From contig NZ_CP141266.1 of NCBI RefSeq assembly GCF_030540775.2, positions 3,645,001-3,709,000 on the forward strand: 64,000 nucleotides of DNA, given 5' to 3'. The translations under genes were made by a program, and so were the position numbers. The DNA is from Flavivirga abyssicola (GTDB lineage Bacteria; Bacteroidota; Bacteroidia; Flavobacteriales; Flavobacteriaceae). Each line of letters opens with the position of its first letter. The stretch's first letter is position 1. Below, one piece after another: positions 1-12,300 of this stretch. The notes below the pieces were generated by a model, which was not told the origin of the DNA, ran no database searches, and saw only the letters and a list, made by a program, of their open reading frames with translations.

Positions 1-719
1 GCTAGTTTAGCGTTATAAGCTATTCTACCAGCTTCAACAGCCATTTTAAAAGCAATTCCCATATCTACAGGATTTTGAGATACGGCAATAGCGGTATTTA
101 CTAAAACAGCATCAGCACCTAATTCCATAGCAAATGCAGCGTGAGACGGCGCTCCAATACCAGCATCAACAATTACGGGTACGTTGCTTTGTTCGATAAT
201 AATTTCTAAAAACTCAAGTGTTTTAATGCCTTTGTTGCTTCCAATGGGTGCGCCTAAGGGCATGACGCATGGTACACCAACATCCTCCAAACGTTTACAT
301 AAAACAGGGTCGGCATGAATATAAGGCATAACCACAAATTCGAGTTTCACCAATTCCTCAGCGGCTTTTAAGGTTTCAATAGGGTCGGGGAGCAGGTATT
401 TAGGATCTGGATGTATTTCTAGTTTTACCCAATTGGTTTGAAGTGCTTCTCTGGCTAATTCGGCAGCAAAAACAGCTTCTTTTGCGGTTCTTACACCAGA
501 TGTATTGGGAAGCAAATTAATTTGATTATCACTTAGATGAACAAGCATATCGTCAGATTCATTTTCTAAATCCACACGTTTTAAAGCGACAGTAACCAAT
601 TCGCTTTCTGAAGCTATGATAGCTTCTCTCATTTTATTGGCGCTACTAAATTTCCCTGTTCCTGTAAATAACCTTGACTTAAAAGTTTTGTCAGCAATTT
701 TAAGTGTATCTGTTGTCAT
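1..719 (-). CDS. thiG: Thiazole synthase ThiG (3' end cut by window edge)
   Basis: ThiG condenses 1-deoxy-xylulose 5-phosphate, dehydroglycine and ThiS thiocarboxylate into the thiazole half of thiamine in the cytoplasm. Reading the minus strand from an ATG at 717-719 gives an open frame to the edge, about 239 residues. It shows the family start (an [12 protein letters not shown]-like segment), a VALKR segment with the lysine expected to form the Schiff base with the sugar, and the [15 protein letters not shown] and [12 protein letters not shown] phosphate-binding segments. It starts 1 base after the stop of the upstream thiE, so it is co-transcribed in the thi operon. The C-terminal end, and probably thiH, lie outside the window. 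Identification is firm. Confidence 0.96.
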   Translation of the reverse strand, partial: MTTDTLKIADKTFKSRLFTGTGKFSSANKMREAIIASESELVTVALKRVDLENESDDMLVHLSDNQINLLPNTSGVRTAKEAVFAAELAREALQTNWVKLEIHPDPKYLLPDPIETLKAAEELVKLEFVVMPYIHADPVLCKRLEDVGVPCVMPLGAPIGSNKGIKTLEFLEIIIEQSNVPVIVDAGIGAPSHAAFAMELGADAVLVNTAIAVSQNPVDMGIAFKMAVEAGRIAYNAKL

Positions 720-720
720 A

Positions 721-1371
721 TTATATGTTTTGATTTGGATTCCAAACCTGTTCTTGTTGCGAAGCAGTGTTTAACAGTTTGTTGAATTGACTAATTTTAT
801 TAAAATCTTTGGTGATTTCACCTGAAGCTGCTATTCCATGAACGCCTGTTTTTAAAATGTCCGGAATATCTTCTATAGTAATACCTCCAATGGCAATAAT
901 TGGAGTGTCTGTTCGTAATGCCTCAAGAATGGTTAAGTAACCGTTTGTTCCTAAAATCGGACTTAAATTGTCTTTTGTTGTTGTAAACCGAAAGGGCCCT
1001 AAGCCAATATAGTTTACTTTTTTTTCGATTAACATTTCGCAATCTTTGAGTGTGTTGGCAGTTCCTCCAATAATTTGCCAAGTTTCTAGATGTTTCCTTG
1101 CAATAGTAGGACAGGTATCGTTTTTTCCTAAATGTACGCCGTCTGCTTTTATTTTTTTTGCAATTTTATAATGATCATTGATAATGAGGCGGGTTTGAAA
1201 ATGCAAAGTGATTTCCCTAGCTTCTTCAGCGATTTTTAGAATCTTTTTTTTGGACAGGTTCTTTAAACGCAATTGTACCAATTCTGCTCCCGAAGTACAT
1301 GCTTTTTTGATGTTTTCAAGATGTTCTTTTCCTGTATTTCCTTGTGATATATAATGTAACTTCGGAATCAT
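721..1371 (-). CDS. thiE: Thiamine phosphate synthase ThiE (canonical copy)
   Basis: ThiE joins HMP pyrophosphate and thiazole phosphate to give thiamine phosphate. The 216-residue protein has the TIM-barrel landmarks of the family: VQLRLK near residue 32, [23 protein letters not shown], the [12 protein letters not shown] loop and an IIAIGGI phosphate-binding strand. Length is usual for the family. It lies between thiD and thiG with only 1-15 bases between genes. This is the copy with the fuller set of active-site motifs; a second, more divergent ThiE-like gene lies two genes upstream in the same operon. Confidence 0.94.
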   Translation of the reverse strand: MIPKLHYISQGNTGKEHLENIKKACTSGAELVQLRLKNLSKKKILKIAEEAREITLHFQTRLIINDHYKIAKKIKADGVHLGKNDTCPTIARKHLETWQIIGGTANTLKDCEMLIEKKVNYIGLGPFRFTTTKDNLSPILGTNGYLTILEALRTDTPIIAIGGITIEDIPDILKTGVHGIAASGEITKDFNKISQFNKLLNTASQQEQVWNPNQNI

Positions 1372-1386
1372 AATTTTAATTTTTAA

Positions 1387-2160
1387 CTATTTGAGTTTGC
1401 CCAACGTATTGTATTTGTGCTTTCCTAATAACCCTTTATCAGAATTCAAGAATTGTTCTGTATACCATTTAGTATTTTTAGCAGCATCTTCTAATTCAAT
1501 ATTCAAGGCTAAATTACTTGCTAAAGAAGCAGATAGTACACAACCACTCCCATGTTTTTGAAAAACTTTATCTGTATTGGGAGGTATATTTACCATAACG
1601 ATACCACTGTGATACAATTCGTCCCAACCTTTTTTATCGGTTCGATGGCCACCTTTTAAATAAATATTGGTGAAGTAGGATATATGTTCAATCGTATTTT
1701 CAATGTTTAATTTAGGATATAAACTTTGAATTTCATCATAGTTAGGTGTGACAATATAACATTGCTTCCATATCTTGTCTAGTAAACTTTGGTTTTCGGT
1801 TTCATGAAAATCAAAACCGGCACTTGCTTTAATGATGGGATCTAAAACAATTTTTATATCGGAATTTAGATTGTGTAATTTGTTTAAAATGAGATGTAAT
1901 GTATCCCAGTATTCTACAATTCCAATTTTTACAGTGTTAATATCAAAACGTTCAAAGAGGGTTTCAATTTGAGCGATAATCACATCAACTTCTGTCCAAA
2001 CACATTGTTTAAAATCAACATCATTCTGAACCGTAATGGCTGTACAAATAGACAAGCCATACAAACCGTGTGCCTCAAATGTTTTGATGTCTGATGTTAA
2101 TCCAGCTCCTCCAGAGGGATCATGGCCAGCAATAGTAAGTATGTATGTGCTGTTGTTCAT
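1387..2160 (-). CDS. thiD: Hydroxymethylpyrimidine (phosphate) kinase ThiD
   Basis: ThiD phosphorylates HMP and HMP phosphate to the pyrophosphate used by ThiE. The 257-residue ribokinase-fold protein begins with the family signature IAGHDPSGGAGLTSDIKTFE, followed by the YGLSICTAITVQN segment, LDPIIKASAG, a TPNYDE segment, LKGGH, and a C-terminal GSGCVLSASLAS anion-hole and catalytic segment (usual GTGCTLSA, here KHGSGC). It stops exactly where the upstream ThiE-like gene starts (2160/2161), which indicates tight coupling in the thi operon. It is not fused to thiE. Confidence 0.94.
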   Translation of the reverse strand: MNNSTYILTIAGHDPSGGAGLTSDIKTFEAHGLYGLSICTAITVQNDVDFKQCVWTEVDVIIAQIETLFERFDINTVKIGIVEYWDTLHLILNKLHNLNSDIKIVLDPIIKASAGFDFHETENQSLLDKIWKQCYIVTPNYDEIQSLYPKLNIENTIEHISYFTNIYLKGGHRTDKKGWDELYHSGIVMVNIPPNTDKVFQKHGSGCVLSASLASNLALNIELEDAAKNTKWYTEQFLNSDKGLLGKHKYNTLGKLK

Positions 2161-2751
2161 TTATTGTTCAAAGTGATTTTTCATTTTTTTTAAAACCTCT
2201 AGAGGTTTGTTATTATTCCAAATGCCTCCTAAAACACCTACGCCTTTAAAACCTAATGCATTAAATTCATTAAGATTATCTGTCGTAACGCCACCCATTC
2301 CAATAATGCGTTTGTCAATATGATTTACATCAAATCCTCTGCCTTCATAGCCTTTTTTTGAGATTGAAGAGAAAACTGGACTAAGCAAATGATAATCAAA
2401 TTCAAATTCGCAATTAGCTAAATCATCAGGCTCATGAAACGAACTACTAATGGTTTTTCCGTACATATTTAATCCTTTAAAGTACTGCCCTGGATTATCT
2501 ATGTGATCTCTTCTTTTTTGCTCTTGAAAATGAATCCCTTTTAGGTTGTAAGTATTAATTAACTCATGAAAATAATGAACCACAATTCGATTGTGGTATT
2601 TAACATCAATTTGATTTAAATAGGTACAATGTTCCTGATAGTTTTTTTCAGGTTTTCTTAAGTGATAGTATTCTAAACCAGCTTCGAAAAGCTGATTTAG
2701 AATTAAAATTTCATTATGAATATCGGTTTCAGGAGCAATTAATACAATCAT
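2161..2751 (-). CDS. Second ThiE-family protein (divergent thiamine phosphate synthase / TenI-like)
   Basis: This 196-residue protein has a ThiE/TenI-like TIM-barrel pattern: YYHLRKPEK near residue 28, IVVHYFHEL in place of LIINDR, GIHFQEQ in place of GVHLGQ, SSSFHEP, DYHLLSPVF, and a C-terminal IGMGGVTTDN phosphate-binding loop with GVGVLGGIW. Several residues typical of catalytic ThiE are changed, so the activity cannot be stated. It may be a thiamine phosphate synthase of the Bacteroidota type, a thiazole tautomerase like TenI, or a salvage enzyme. It is encoded between thiC and thiD. A 166-base gap separates it from the thiC stop, the largest gap in the operon. Confidence 0.8.
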   Translation of the reverse strand: MIVLIAPETDIHNEILILNQLFEAGLEYYHLRKPEKNYQEHCTYLNQIDVKYHNRIVVHYFHELINTYNLKGIHFQEQKRRDHIDNPGQYFKGLNMYGKTISSSFHEPDDLANCEFEFDYHLLSPVFSSISKKGYEGRGFDVNHIDKRIIGMGGVTTDNLNEFNALGFKGVGVLGGIWNNNKPLEVLKKMKNHFEQ

Positions 2752-2917
2752 GGTTTATACCTAATGAATTTTAAAATGATTGATAATAAATTTGAATTAT
2801 ATTTACTTTAGATGAAATAGAAAATATAAGCATAGCCATAGTTAAGGTTTTATTTTATGTTGAAATATAAAGTAAATAGAAACGAATTTAATCGGTTATT
2901 TTGAAGTTTATTTGGTA

Positions 2918-4807
<1,890 letters not shown>

Positions 4808-5011
4808 TTAACCACCTTGAGTTGCTTGAATAATTAAAACTTGATCATTGGAGCTGAGGCCATAAGAGTCCCATTGTTCTTTTGCTATAATATTATTATT
4901 AATAGCAAAAGCAATACCTTCTGATGGTGACTTGATTTTAGTGAGTAGCTTAGAAATAGTGGTCGCTTCTTCAACTTCTATTGTCGTCTCATTTACCGAT
5001 ATTTTAATCAT
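4808..5011 (-). CDS. thiS: Sulfur carrier protein ThiS
   Basis: This is a 67-residue ubiquitin-like sulfur carrier. It ends in the diagnostic Gly-Gly (ATQGG), which is adenylated and thiocarboxylated and then delivers sulfur to ThiG. The fold pattern is visible: a short beta-hairpin start (MIKISVNETTIEV), a TISKLLTKI helix, FAINNNII, and LIIQATQGG. It is the first gene of the operon, with the TPP riboswitch about 130 bases upstream in its leader. A weak opposite-strand ORF over this gene (4932-5120) is a shadow. Confidence 0.95.
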   Translation of the reverse strand: MIKISVNETTIEVEEATTISKLLTKIKSPSEGIAFAINNNIIAKEQWDSYGLSSNDQVLIIQATQGG

Positions 5012-5139
5012 AAATAATACAATTTTAATAGTTTGTATAAACTATCAAAGGTTGAGACGAAATACTTTGAAAATAGCACGGCAACTAAGTATAGTGCGTA
5101 CTTATATAAGAAGTATGTAAATACATGCATTCATGCATT

Positions 5140-5220
5140 TTTAACTTTTTCCTTCGTTGGTACTAACCACATCAGGTTCAAAGGGTATGTCTCAGTTCCA
5201 AATTAGGAACACCCCTAAAG
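5140..5220 (-). promoter_or_regulatory. TPP riboswitch (THI element)
   Basis: Read on the minus strand, the leader of thiS carries the conserved THI-box pieces in order: AGGGGTG, then CTGAGA, then ACCCTTTGAACCTGAT, then GTTAGTACCAACGAAGGAA. These are the sensor helices of the thiamine pyrophosphate aptamer. The strand and the position upstream of thiS fit repression of the whole thi operon when TPP is bound. In Bacteroidota such elements usually act on transcription or on translation of the first gene. A clear terminator hairpin between the aptamer and thiS was not seen, so the mode of control is open. Confidence 0.95.
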
Positions 5221-5229
5221 TTTACTGTA

Positions 5230-5237
5230 CAAATTTA
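5230..5237 (-). promoter_or_regulatory. Candidate -7 box (TAnnTTTG) of the thi operon
   Basis: On the minus strand the sequence TAAATTTG matches the Bacteroidota -7 consensus TAnnTTTG and lies just upstream of the riboswitch, at the spacing expected for a start site near 5222-5226. No convincing -33 TTG was found at the usual distance. The assignment rests on the -7 match and on position. Confidence 0.55.
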
Positions 5238-5386
5238 TTTAAAAATATGGATTCTGACTACATTTTTTGGAATAAAGATTTGTTAAAAATAGTTTGCAGA
5301 TCTAATGAACCCTGTTCTTGTTAAGATTACGACTGTGGTCGATGTCATAAAATTATAGTTTTTGATACTTCCAAAAAAAATAAAAA

Positions 5387-5419
5387 ACCTTACTAAAAGT
5401 AAGGTAAAACCTTACTTTT
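5387..5419. repeat. Alternating hairpin (accttact / agtaaggt / accttact)
   Basis: Three mutually complementary segments lie in a row: ACCTTACT at 5387-5394, AGTAAGGT at 5398-5405 and ACCTTACT again at 5409-5416. The middle arm can pair with either neighbour: an 8-bp stem on the left, or an 11-bp stem on the right (5395-5405 with 5409-5419). Read on the minus strand the left hairpin is followed by a T-rich tract, as in an intrinsic terminator that would stop transcription entering the thi operon from the right. It lies in the divergent region between the thi operon and the RHS genes. The rest of 5238-5484 holds no gene. Confidence 0.6.
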
Positions 5420-5484
5420 ATTCTTTGAGGGTTCTGTAGTTTTATAGGCTGATAATTTGGAGTTAAATAAACAATTATAATCTT

Positions 5485-5772
5485 ATGAAAAGACTTTTGC
5501 CGTTAACCGTATTTGCTTTAATCATTTTATGTCCTATTGGAGCAAAAGCTCAAGACCTTAACCTTCCTAATATTTTTCCTCCCTTTTCTAATACCGCATT
5601 CTTAGGGCACTATGCAGGAGTACTCATTATATCCATTCCATTATTTAACGTTAAGTTTGGAGAAATAGAACTTCCAATAACATTAAGGGAAGATTCCATT
5701 GATGAAAAAAATATTGTATTCACAGATAAAAGCACTTCTTATATAGATATTGCTAATATTACAGGATTATGA
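5485..5772 (+). pseudogene. Truncated RHS-family N-terminal fragment, secreted
   Basis: The 95-residue ORF begins with a clear signal peptide (MKRLLPLTVFALIILCPIGAKAQ). The following residues resemble the N-terminal domain of the large RHS protein encoded next: an N-P-x-x-A-like stretch, then HYAGVLIISIPLFNV and ELPITL, where the neighbour has YYSGVPNINIPLYTI and QLPINL. The homology stops after about 75 residues and the reading frame ends soon after, so this looks like the stump of a former paralogue. It could still be expressed as a small secreted protein. It is separated from the next gene by 65 bases. Confidence 0.6.
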
Positions 5773-5837
5773 ATGGAAACAGATATTAAAAATAAAGTAA
5801 TAATTCTAAAAATTAAAATATTATAAATCAAATAATT

Positions 5838-8800
5838 ATGAAAAAAAGTTTTGTTGTTATTTTCATTAGTCTGTTTTTCTATAAAATAAATTACAGTCAA
5901 GACATAGGGGCTCCAGGTGTTCAGTTTTCTGCTACTCCTAATGTGGCTGCATTGGCCCAATATGTAGATACGCCGGTAAGCTATTACTCAGGAGTTCCTA
6001 ATATTAACATTCCCCTATACACTATTAATACAGCAGGATACCAATTACCTATAAACTTAAGCTACCATGCTTCTGGAATTAAAGTTGCTCAAGAAGCTAG
6101 TTGGGTAGGTTTGGGTTGGAGTTTAAATGCAGGAGGTGCTATTACTAGGCAAATTAGGGGTAGGGATGATTTTTTTAGTGGAACGGCTCCTTCTGGAAAT
6201 GATGCTAAAGGCTATTTTTTTAATTACGATAATTATGATGACCCTTTTAATGATGCCATAGAATGTATTACAAATGCATGGGAATTTACATATGGCGGAG
6301 GGTTAGCAGGGAGTGGTAGGATGACAGGTGTTTACGAGCCGCAATGCCATGCAAAGCATGATTCTGAGCCTGATTTATTCATGTTTAATTTTGGAGGATA
6401 CTCAGGAAAATTTATACTACAATCTTTAGCTTATGAAAACGGGGATTGGCATAAAGGCAAAGGTGTTTTGTTAGACATAGAAAGTAATCTAAAAATTGAA
6501 TTTGACTGGTCATCTAAAACTTTTAAAGTAATAGACCCCAATGGTATTCAATACGAATTTCAGGAAAAAGAAAAATCAATTACTACAAACTCAACAGGAG
6601 GGGATATCCATTCGGACCCTAGTGAGGCACCAGAAGTAATTAATTCCTGGCTTTTAACTAAAATTATCTTGGTAAATAATGAAGAGATTAATTTTGATTA
6701 TGTAGGTGACGATTCAGTAGAGGATTTGGTTCGTTCTTCTGATGTAGAGCAAGCTTTAATAGCTACATCGTCATATAGTAATTCTACTAGTAACCCTATT
6801 CCGTTTAACCCAATTTTATATCCTCAACAATTTATTTCTTACAATAGTGTATCTATAAATGTTCCTTGTGCATCCCCATATATAGCTAATGGCAACTATA
6901 CTCATTATTCTAGAACATTGCACCATTATAGAAGACGTTTAAATAGAATTTATTGGAAAGGAGGAGAAGTTAATTTTATAACAACTTCACGTAGTGATTA
7001 TGGTTTATCTAAAAAGTTATCAAGGATCGATATTGAAAATGCGAATGAAGAAATTGTAAAACAATATGATTTTAATTATAACTATTTTAATGATCAGTAT
7101 TTAAATGTCTCATCATCCGAAAAAAGAGAGTATTTAAGATTAAAGCTAGAAGAAATTCAAGAAATAAAAATAGATAGTACAGAAGTATTAAAACTTCCAC
7201 CATATGAATTCAAATATTTTGAAGAAAACAAGTTACCTAGTAAAACATCAAATATGTATGATCATTGGGGTTACTATAATGGAGCTACTATAAATGAATT
7301 TAGATCAAAGATACCTAATCTTTTTATAGAAGATTTACATAAATATAAGTTAGACCAAAGCACTTCTGATGTATTTACTGTCATGGGCAATAATAATTTT
7401 TTCCAAGGAGCTATAAGAGATGCTGATATTGATTACACAGTTTCTGGAACTTTAAAATCTTTAAAATATCCAACAGGTGGTATTACAAATTATGAATATG
7501 AGTTAAATGATTATAATTCTGAAACGACTTTTGTTACTAACTCATACAAAGGGTATATTGAAAATAATGTACCCTATGCACAACCATTTCAGAAATTTGA
7601 TGGTATTACAGACGAAAGTGGAGACCCGCCAAATTTTTATGAATTTGAAATACCCGAAGGATTATCTGCAAATTCGTTTAAACTTAAGTATACTATAAGT
7701 AAAGAAATGTTAAATGAATTTCCTATAAATCATAGTTACGGATTATCGTTATTTAAAATTAATGAAATGAATCAGGAAGAATTTGTAGGTAGATTTGATT
7801 TATATGACGCCTACAGTGCATATACTTGGTTCCTTATTGGTACTGCTGACGAGTATGGGCATTCTTCAGAGGAGATTATTGGTACAACATTAAGCTCTGG
7901 AAAATATAGACTTCGTTTTGTAATAGATAGTATTCCATTTCAGTCTGTTGTTAATCAAAGGCTTAATGGAACAATATCCTATAATATTGTAACAGAAACT
8001 AGACCAAACGCAATTGAATCTAGTGGCTTACGAGTAAAGAAAATTTTATCTCCTAAAAACACAAGGACTTTTACATATACATTAGAAAATAATTATTCTT
8101 CAGGTGTTTCAATGACAGAACTAGATTATTATGATCTCTATAAAGAGACAACCACATGCCCTCCAAATGCTTGGAATATTTCTTATATCTTAAAACGACA
8201 ATCAAATAGTAATTATGCATTAACAGGAACTATAAATGGTAATGCTGTGGGATATTCTAGAGTAACTGAGGATATTATTGATTCTAAATCAAGTGAAAAA
8301 ATAAGAACTATTTATTCGTATTTTAATCACAAAGAAGAAAAAACAGGATTAGGTGCGCCTAAGACTCCTGTATTGTCTAATGGTAAATTGTTAAGCGTAG
8401 AAAAGTATCAAGATGGCAGCATAAAAGAAAAAACTGAATTTGAATATGAAAATGTTTCAGTAAATGATATTGAAGCATACACATATACTTCTCCAACACC
8501 AGATTACTACCAATATAAATACGCAACAGATTACCAAATACCAATTGAATTTAATCCATTAATATCAGAGAGAACAACATTCTATGAGCAAGGTGGAAAA
8601 TCTATAGAAAAAAGTAGCAAATATTATACATATTCAGCTTTTGATGCTTTTGATTTTCAGCAGCATTTAAATCCTACGTTGATAGAAGACATAGATGTGG
8701 ATGGTAAAACAATAAAAACCAAGCTTTACTATCCAGAAGATATAGGGAACCTAAATGATGTTTCACCATCAGAGTTATTAACAGTAAATGCACTTATTGA

Positions 8801-9392
8801 CGATTATAGAATCAATACACCTATACAAACAGAAAAGCAAATATTTACTGGCAATGTATCGAGCGGTATAGTAACTAATAATCTATCAAAACAGCGAATA
8901 ATATACCAGGAATTAACAGGTTTAATCGTACCGAAAGAGTATAAAACGGCTGTTGCAGAAAGTGATTTAGAAACAGATATCATATATGAAAAGTATGATA
9001 GTTCGGGAAATATTTTAGAAATATCGAGTTCAAAAGCAAAAACCCATACTACTTATATTTGGGACAGAAATAAGCAATACCCCATAGCTAAACTAGAAAA
9101 CACAACTTTTCAAGAAGTAGCAGATGCTCTTAATATAACAGCAGAAGCACTCTCCGACTTTGACGAGGATAATATTTCAAGTATTGATGATCTTCGGATA
9201 CATCCAGATTTCAGCAATGTAAGAATAACAACTTATACCTATAAAAAATTAGTAGGTATTTTATCTGTGACAGATCCCCGCGGATATATAGTCACCTATC
9301 ATTATGACGATTTTAACAGATTAAAATATGTCACAGATCATGAAGGAAACGTTGTAACAAAAAATGAATATTACTATAAAAACCAAGAATAG
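5838..9392 (+). CDS. Large secreted RHS/YD-repeat protein, upstream partner
   Basis: The 1184-residue protein has a signal peptide (MKKSFVVIFISLFFYKINYSQ). It then shows the N-terminal domain common in Bacteroidota RHS proteins (TPVSYYSGVPNINIPLY, INLSYHASGIK, WVGLGWSLNAGG). A long beta-rich body follows, with YD-type repeats such as KQYDFNYNY, TNYEYELND, TVYTYTLEN-like segments and a final VTYHYDDFNRLKYVTDHEGN repeat. No RHS core motif or toxin tip is present at the C-terminus, where it simply stops. The next RHS gene begins 2 bases later, so the two are co-expressed. I infer that the two together form the RHS shell, as split RHS/TcB-TcC-like proteins do; this is not shown by the sequence. 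Confidence 0.82.
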   Translation: MKKSFVVIFISLFFYKINYSQDIGAPGVQFSATPNVAALAQYVDTPVSYYSGVPNINIPLYTINTAGYQLPINLSYHASGIKVAQEASWVGLGWSLNAGGAITRQIRGRDDFFSGTAPSGNDAKGYFFNYDNYDDPFNDAIECITNAWEFTYGGGLAGSGRMTGVYEPQCHAKHDSEPDLFMFNFGGYSGKFILQSLAYENGDWHKGKGVLLDIESNLKIEFDWSSKTFKVIDPNGIQYEFQEKEKSITTNSTGGDIHSDPSEAPEVINSWLLTKIILVNNEEINFDYVGDDSVEDLVRSSDVEQALIATSSYSNSTSNPIPFNPILYPQQFISYNSVSINVPCASPYIANGNYTHYSRTLHHYRRRLNRIYWKGGEVNFITTSRSDYGLSKKLSRIDIENANEEIVKQYDFNYNYFNDQYLNVSSSEKREYLRLKLEEIQEIKIDSTEVLKLPPYEFKYFEENKLPSKTSNMYDHWGYYNGATINEFRSKIPNLFIEDLHKYKLDQSTSDVFTVMGNNNFFQGAIRDADIDYTVSGTLKSLKYPTGGITNYEYELNDYNSETTFVTNSYKGYIENNVPYAQPFQKFDGITDESGDPPNFYEFEIPEGLSANSFKLKYTISKEMLNEFPINHSYGLSLFKINEMNQEEFVGRFDLYDAYSAYTWFLIGTADEYGHSSEEIIGTTLSSGKYRLRFVIDSIPFQSVVNQRLNGTISYNIVTETRPNAIESSGLRVKKILSPKNTRTFTYTLENNYSSGVSMTELDYYDLYKETTTCPPNAWNISYILKRQSNSNYALTGTINGNAVGYSRVTEDIIDSKSSEKIRTIYSYFNHKEEKTGLGAPKTPVLSNGKLLSVEKYQDGSIKEKTEFEYENVSVNDIEAYTYTSPTPDYYQYKYATDYQIPIEFNPLISERTTFYEQGGKSIEKSSKYYTYSAFDAFDFQQHLNPTLIEDIDVDGKTIKTKLYYPEDIGNLNDVSPSELLTVNALIDDYRINTPIQTEKQIFTGNVSSGIVTNNLSKQRIIYQELTGLIVPKEYKTAVAESDLETDIIYEKYDSSGNILEISSSKAKTHTTYIWDRNKQYPIAKLENTTFQEVADALNITAEALSDFDEDNISSIDDLRIHPDFSNVRITTYTYKKLVGILSVTDPRGYIVTYHYDDFNRLKYVTDHEGNVVTKNEYYYKNQE

Positions 9393-9394
9393 TT

Positions 9395-12300
9395 ATGATG
9401 AAATTTTATAAAAAGTCAGTATTTATTCTAATGTTATTTATGTTTTGCAGCACATTAAGCGCACAAACAGATAATATCGAAATTGTTGGTCAAAAGTATG
9501 TAGAAGAAGGCATTGAATATACATATACTTTCAAAACAGACATTCCCGAAGATACAAACTGGAGTTGGTATGCATTTGGAGGTGCAGAAGTAACTGAGCA
9601 GTTAAAAGATAGCTCTGATGTAGTGATAGGTATTAAAGTAATATGGAGCAAACTTGATGCGTCCTCGAGTAATGAGCAAGTCATGGAAATTGAGGCATAT
9701 GGAACATCAAATTCTGTCCCAATACAAAATTACTCATCAAATGTATTTTATGCTTCTTTTAAACCAGACCCTAATGGTATTTATCCAGTAATACTTACAG
9801 ATAATGAAAACTATATAAAAACTACAACTTATCATGTAGATGTTAAACCAGATGTAAATGGAAACATTAATAGTACTAACGGGAATGTAGATATAAGCTA
9901 TATAGATGGTATAGGCAGACCATTACAAAATATAGCTGTTAGTGCCGGAGGAGAATATGAAGATATCATTACACCAATAACTTATGACGAATTTGGGAGA
10001 AAAATAAGAGACTATTTACCTTATGCCGTTTCATCAAATTTAGGAGCCATAAGAACTAACCCAATACAAGAAGTACATGATTTTTACAATACCAGTAAGT
10101 ATGAAAATACCATTAACCCATATTCTAATACTATACTGGAAAATACTGCACAATCAAGGGTTTTAGAGCAAGGTGCACCAGGAAATGATTGGATAGTAGA
10201 TAGTAAAGTAAATTATTATGATGTAATTAAGAATAAATCAATAAAATTTCTTTACACACTTAATGCAGATCATCAAAATATTAAATTATTTGAAGTATCC
10301 TTTTTGAATGATAACAAAAGTGATCCGAAGTTAGAAGATATGGGCGTTTATGGTGATAACGAACTTTATCAAACTGATACAAAAGATGAAAATTGGGTTC
10401 ATGGTAGTAATTCTCACAGTACCCAAGAGTTTAAAAATGAACGTGGGCAAGTAATTCTTAAGCGTACTTTTAATGATGTAGACATTAACAATGATGGAGA
10501 TGTTGATGATGCCAATGAAAAAGCTGTAAACCACGACACTTATTATGTGTACGATATTTATGGTAACTTAACTTACGTAATACCTCCTAAAGTAAATACT
10601 TCAGACGGTGTAAGTACGGTAGAATTATCAGAGCTATGCTATCAATATAAATATGATAATAGAAATAGGTTAATAGAAAAGAAAATACCAGGAAAAGAAT
10701 GGGAATATATCGTTTATGATAAGCTAGATAGACCAATATTAACCCAAGATTATAATTTAAGATACAATACAAACCTAACACAGCGTAATAAATGGTTATT
10801 TACAAAATATGATGTGTTTGGTAGAGTTGTTTACACAGGGATATATACTCATGCAAGTTTATTAAGTCAAGCTCAAATGCAAAGTCATTTGGATGCCTTT
10901 TACGATAATGATTCTGAATTAAATATTTATGAAAGCAAATTAAATATTGAAAATAATAATCATTACTACAGTAATCAAAGCTTTCCTAATACCAATATAG
11001 AGGTACTTACGGTTAATTACTATGATGATTATACGTTTACATTACCTCCATCTATAACAAAACCCTCGTTTGTATGGGAAACAGGAGATGTTGCCATTAA
11101 CGTACAAGACTTGGCAACGGGTTCTAAAATAAAAGTATTAGATACAAATCAATGGATAACTAGTGTAACTGTATACAATAAAAAAGCAAGACCCATATGG
11201 TTAGCTAGTTATAACGAATATTTATTAACGACTGATATTGTAAAAAACAAACTAAACTTTATAGGAAACCCTACAAAGGTGGTGAGTATTCATAAAAAAC
11301 AAAATCAAGAAGATATTGTGATTACAGATACTTACGAGTACGACCATATGCAGAGGTTAATAAATCAGTACCAAAGTATAACTGATTTTGAGCCTACAAC
11401 AAATTCAAATGTTATACTTACAGAGCCGTCAAGCGCATTGCATTTATCTATAAATAGTATTACATTAAACCCCGGTTTTATAGGGACACCTGGGTTCAGT
11501 GCAAAAATAAGCGATCCTGATAATTTAAAAAAGGAGTTAATTGTTGTTAATACTTATGATGAACTAGGTCAATTGGAAAGCAAAAAAGTAGGAGGCGTTG
11601 TAGATAATAATTTATCACCAAAGTTACAACTAGGGTTGCAAACCATTGATTATGCTTATAATATTAGAGGTTGGCTTAAAAGTATTAACGATAACATAAG
11701 TACAGATAATACATTAACCTTGGCTAATAACGATTTGTTTGGGTTTAAAATTAATTACAACACTGTAAACCATAGTGGTACTAAACTATATAATGGGAAC
11801 ATTTCGGAAATTGAGTGGCAAACTGCAAATACAGATAATAGTTTAAAGTGGTATCAGTATGATTACGATGCCTTGAATAGAATTACAAGTGCTACGGGAA
11901 ATACAAGTAATTATAACCTAAACTCCGTAGCCTATGATAAGAATGGGAACATTACCAGTCTTATTAGGCATGGGCAAACAAATGCAGGAGCAACGAGCTT
12001 TGGAATCATGGATGATTTGGTTTACAGTTATGAAATTAGTAGTAATAAACTTAAAAAAGTATTGGATAATGGAAATGGTACTTATGGTTTTAAAGATGGT
12101 TCTAATACAACTACCGAATACACTTATGATGACAACGGCAACATGCTCACCGATGCCAACAAGGGCATTTCAACGAATATCACGTACAACCACTTAAATT
12201 TACCTACCCAGGTTGTTTTGGGCGGTGGAAATATTTCTTATATTTACGATGCCTCTGGTGCAAAACTTGAAAAAGTAGTTACAGAAGGAAGTTCTATGAC

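Noticed and set aside
4932-5120. 62-codon plus-strand ORF over thiS
   Set aside because: Antisense shadow of thiS and its leader, with no recognisable features.
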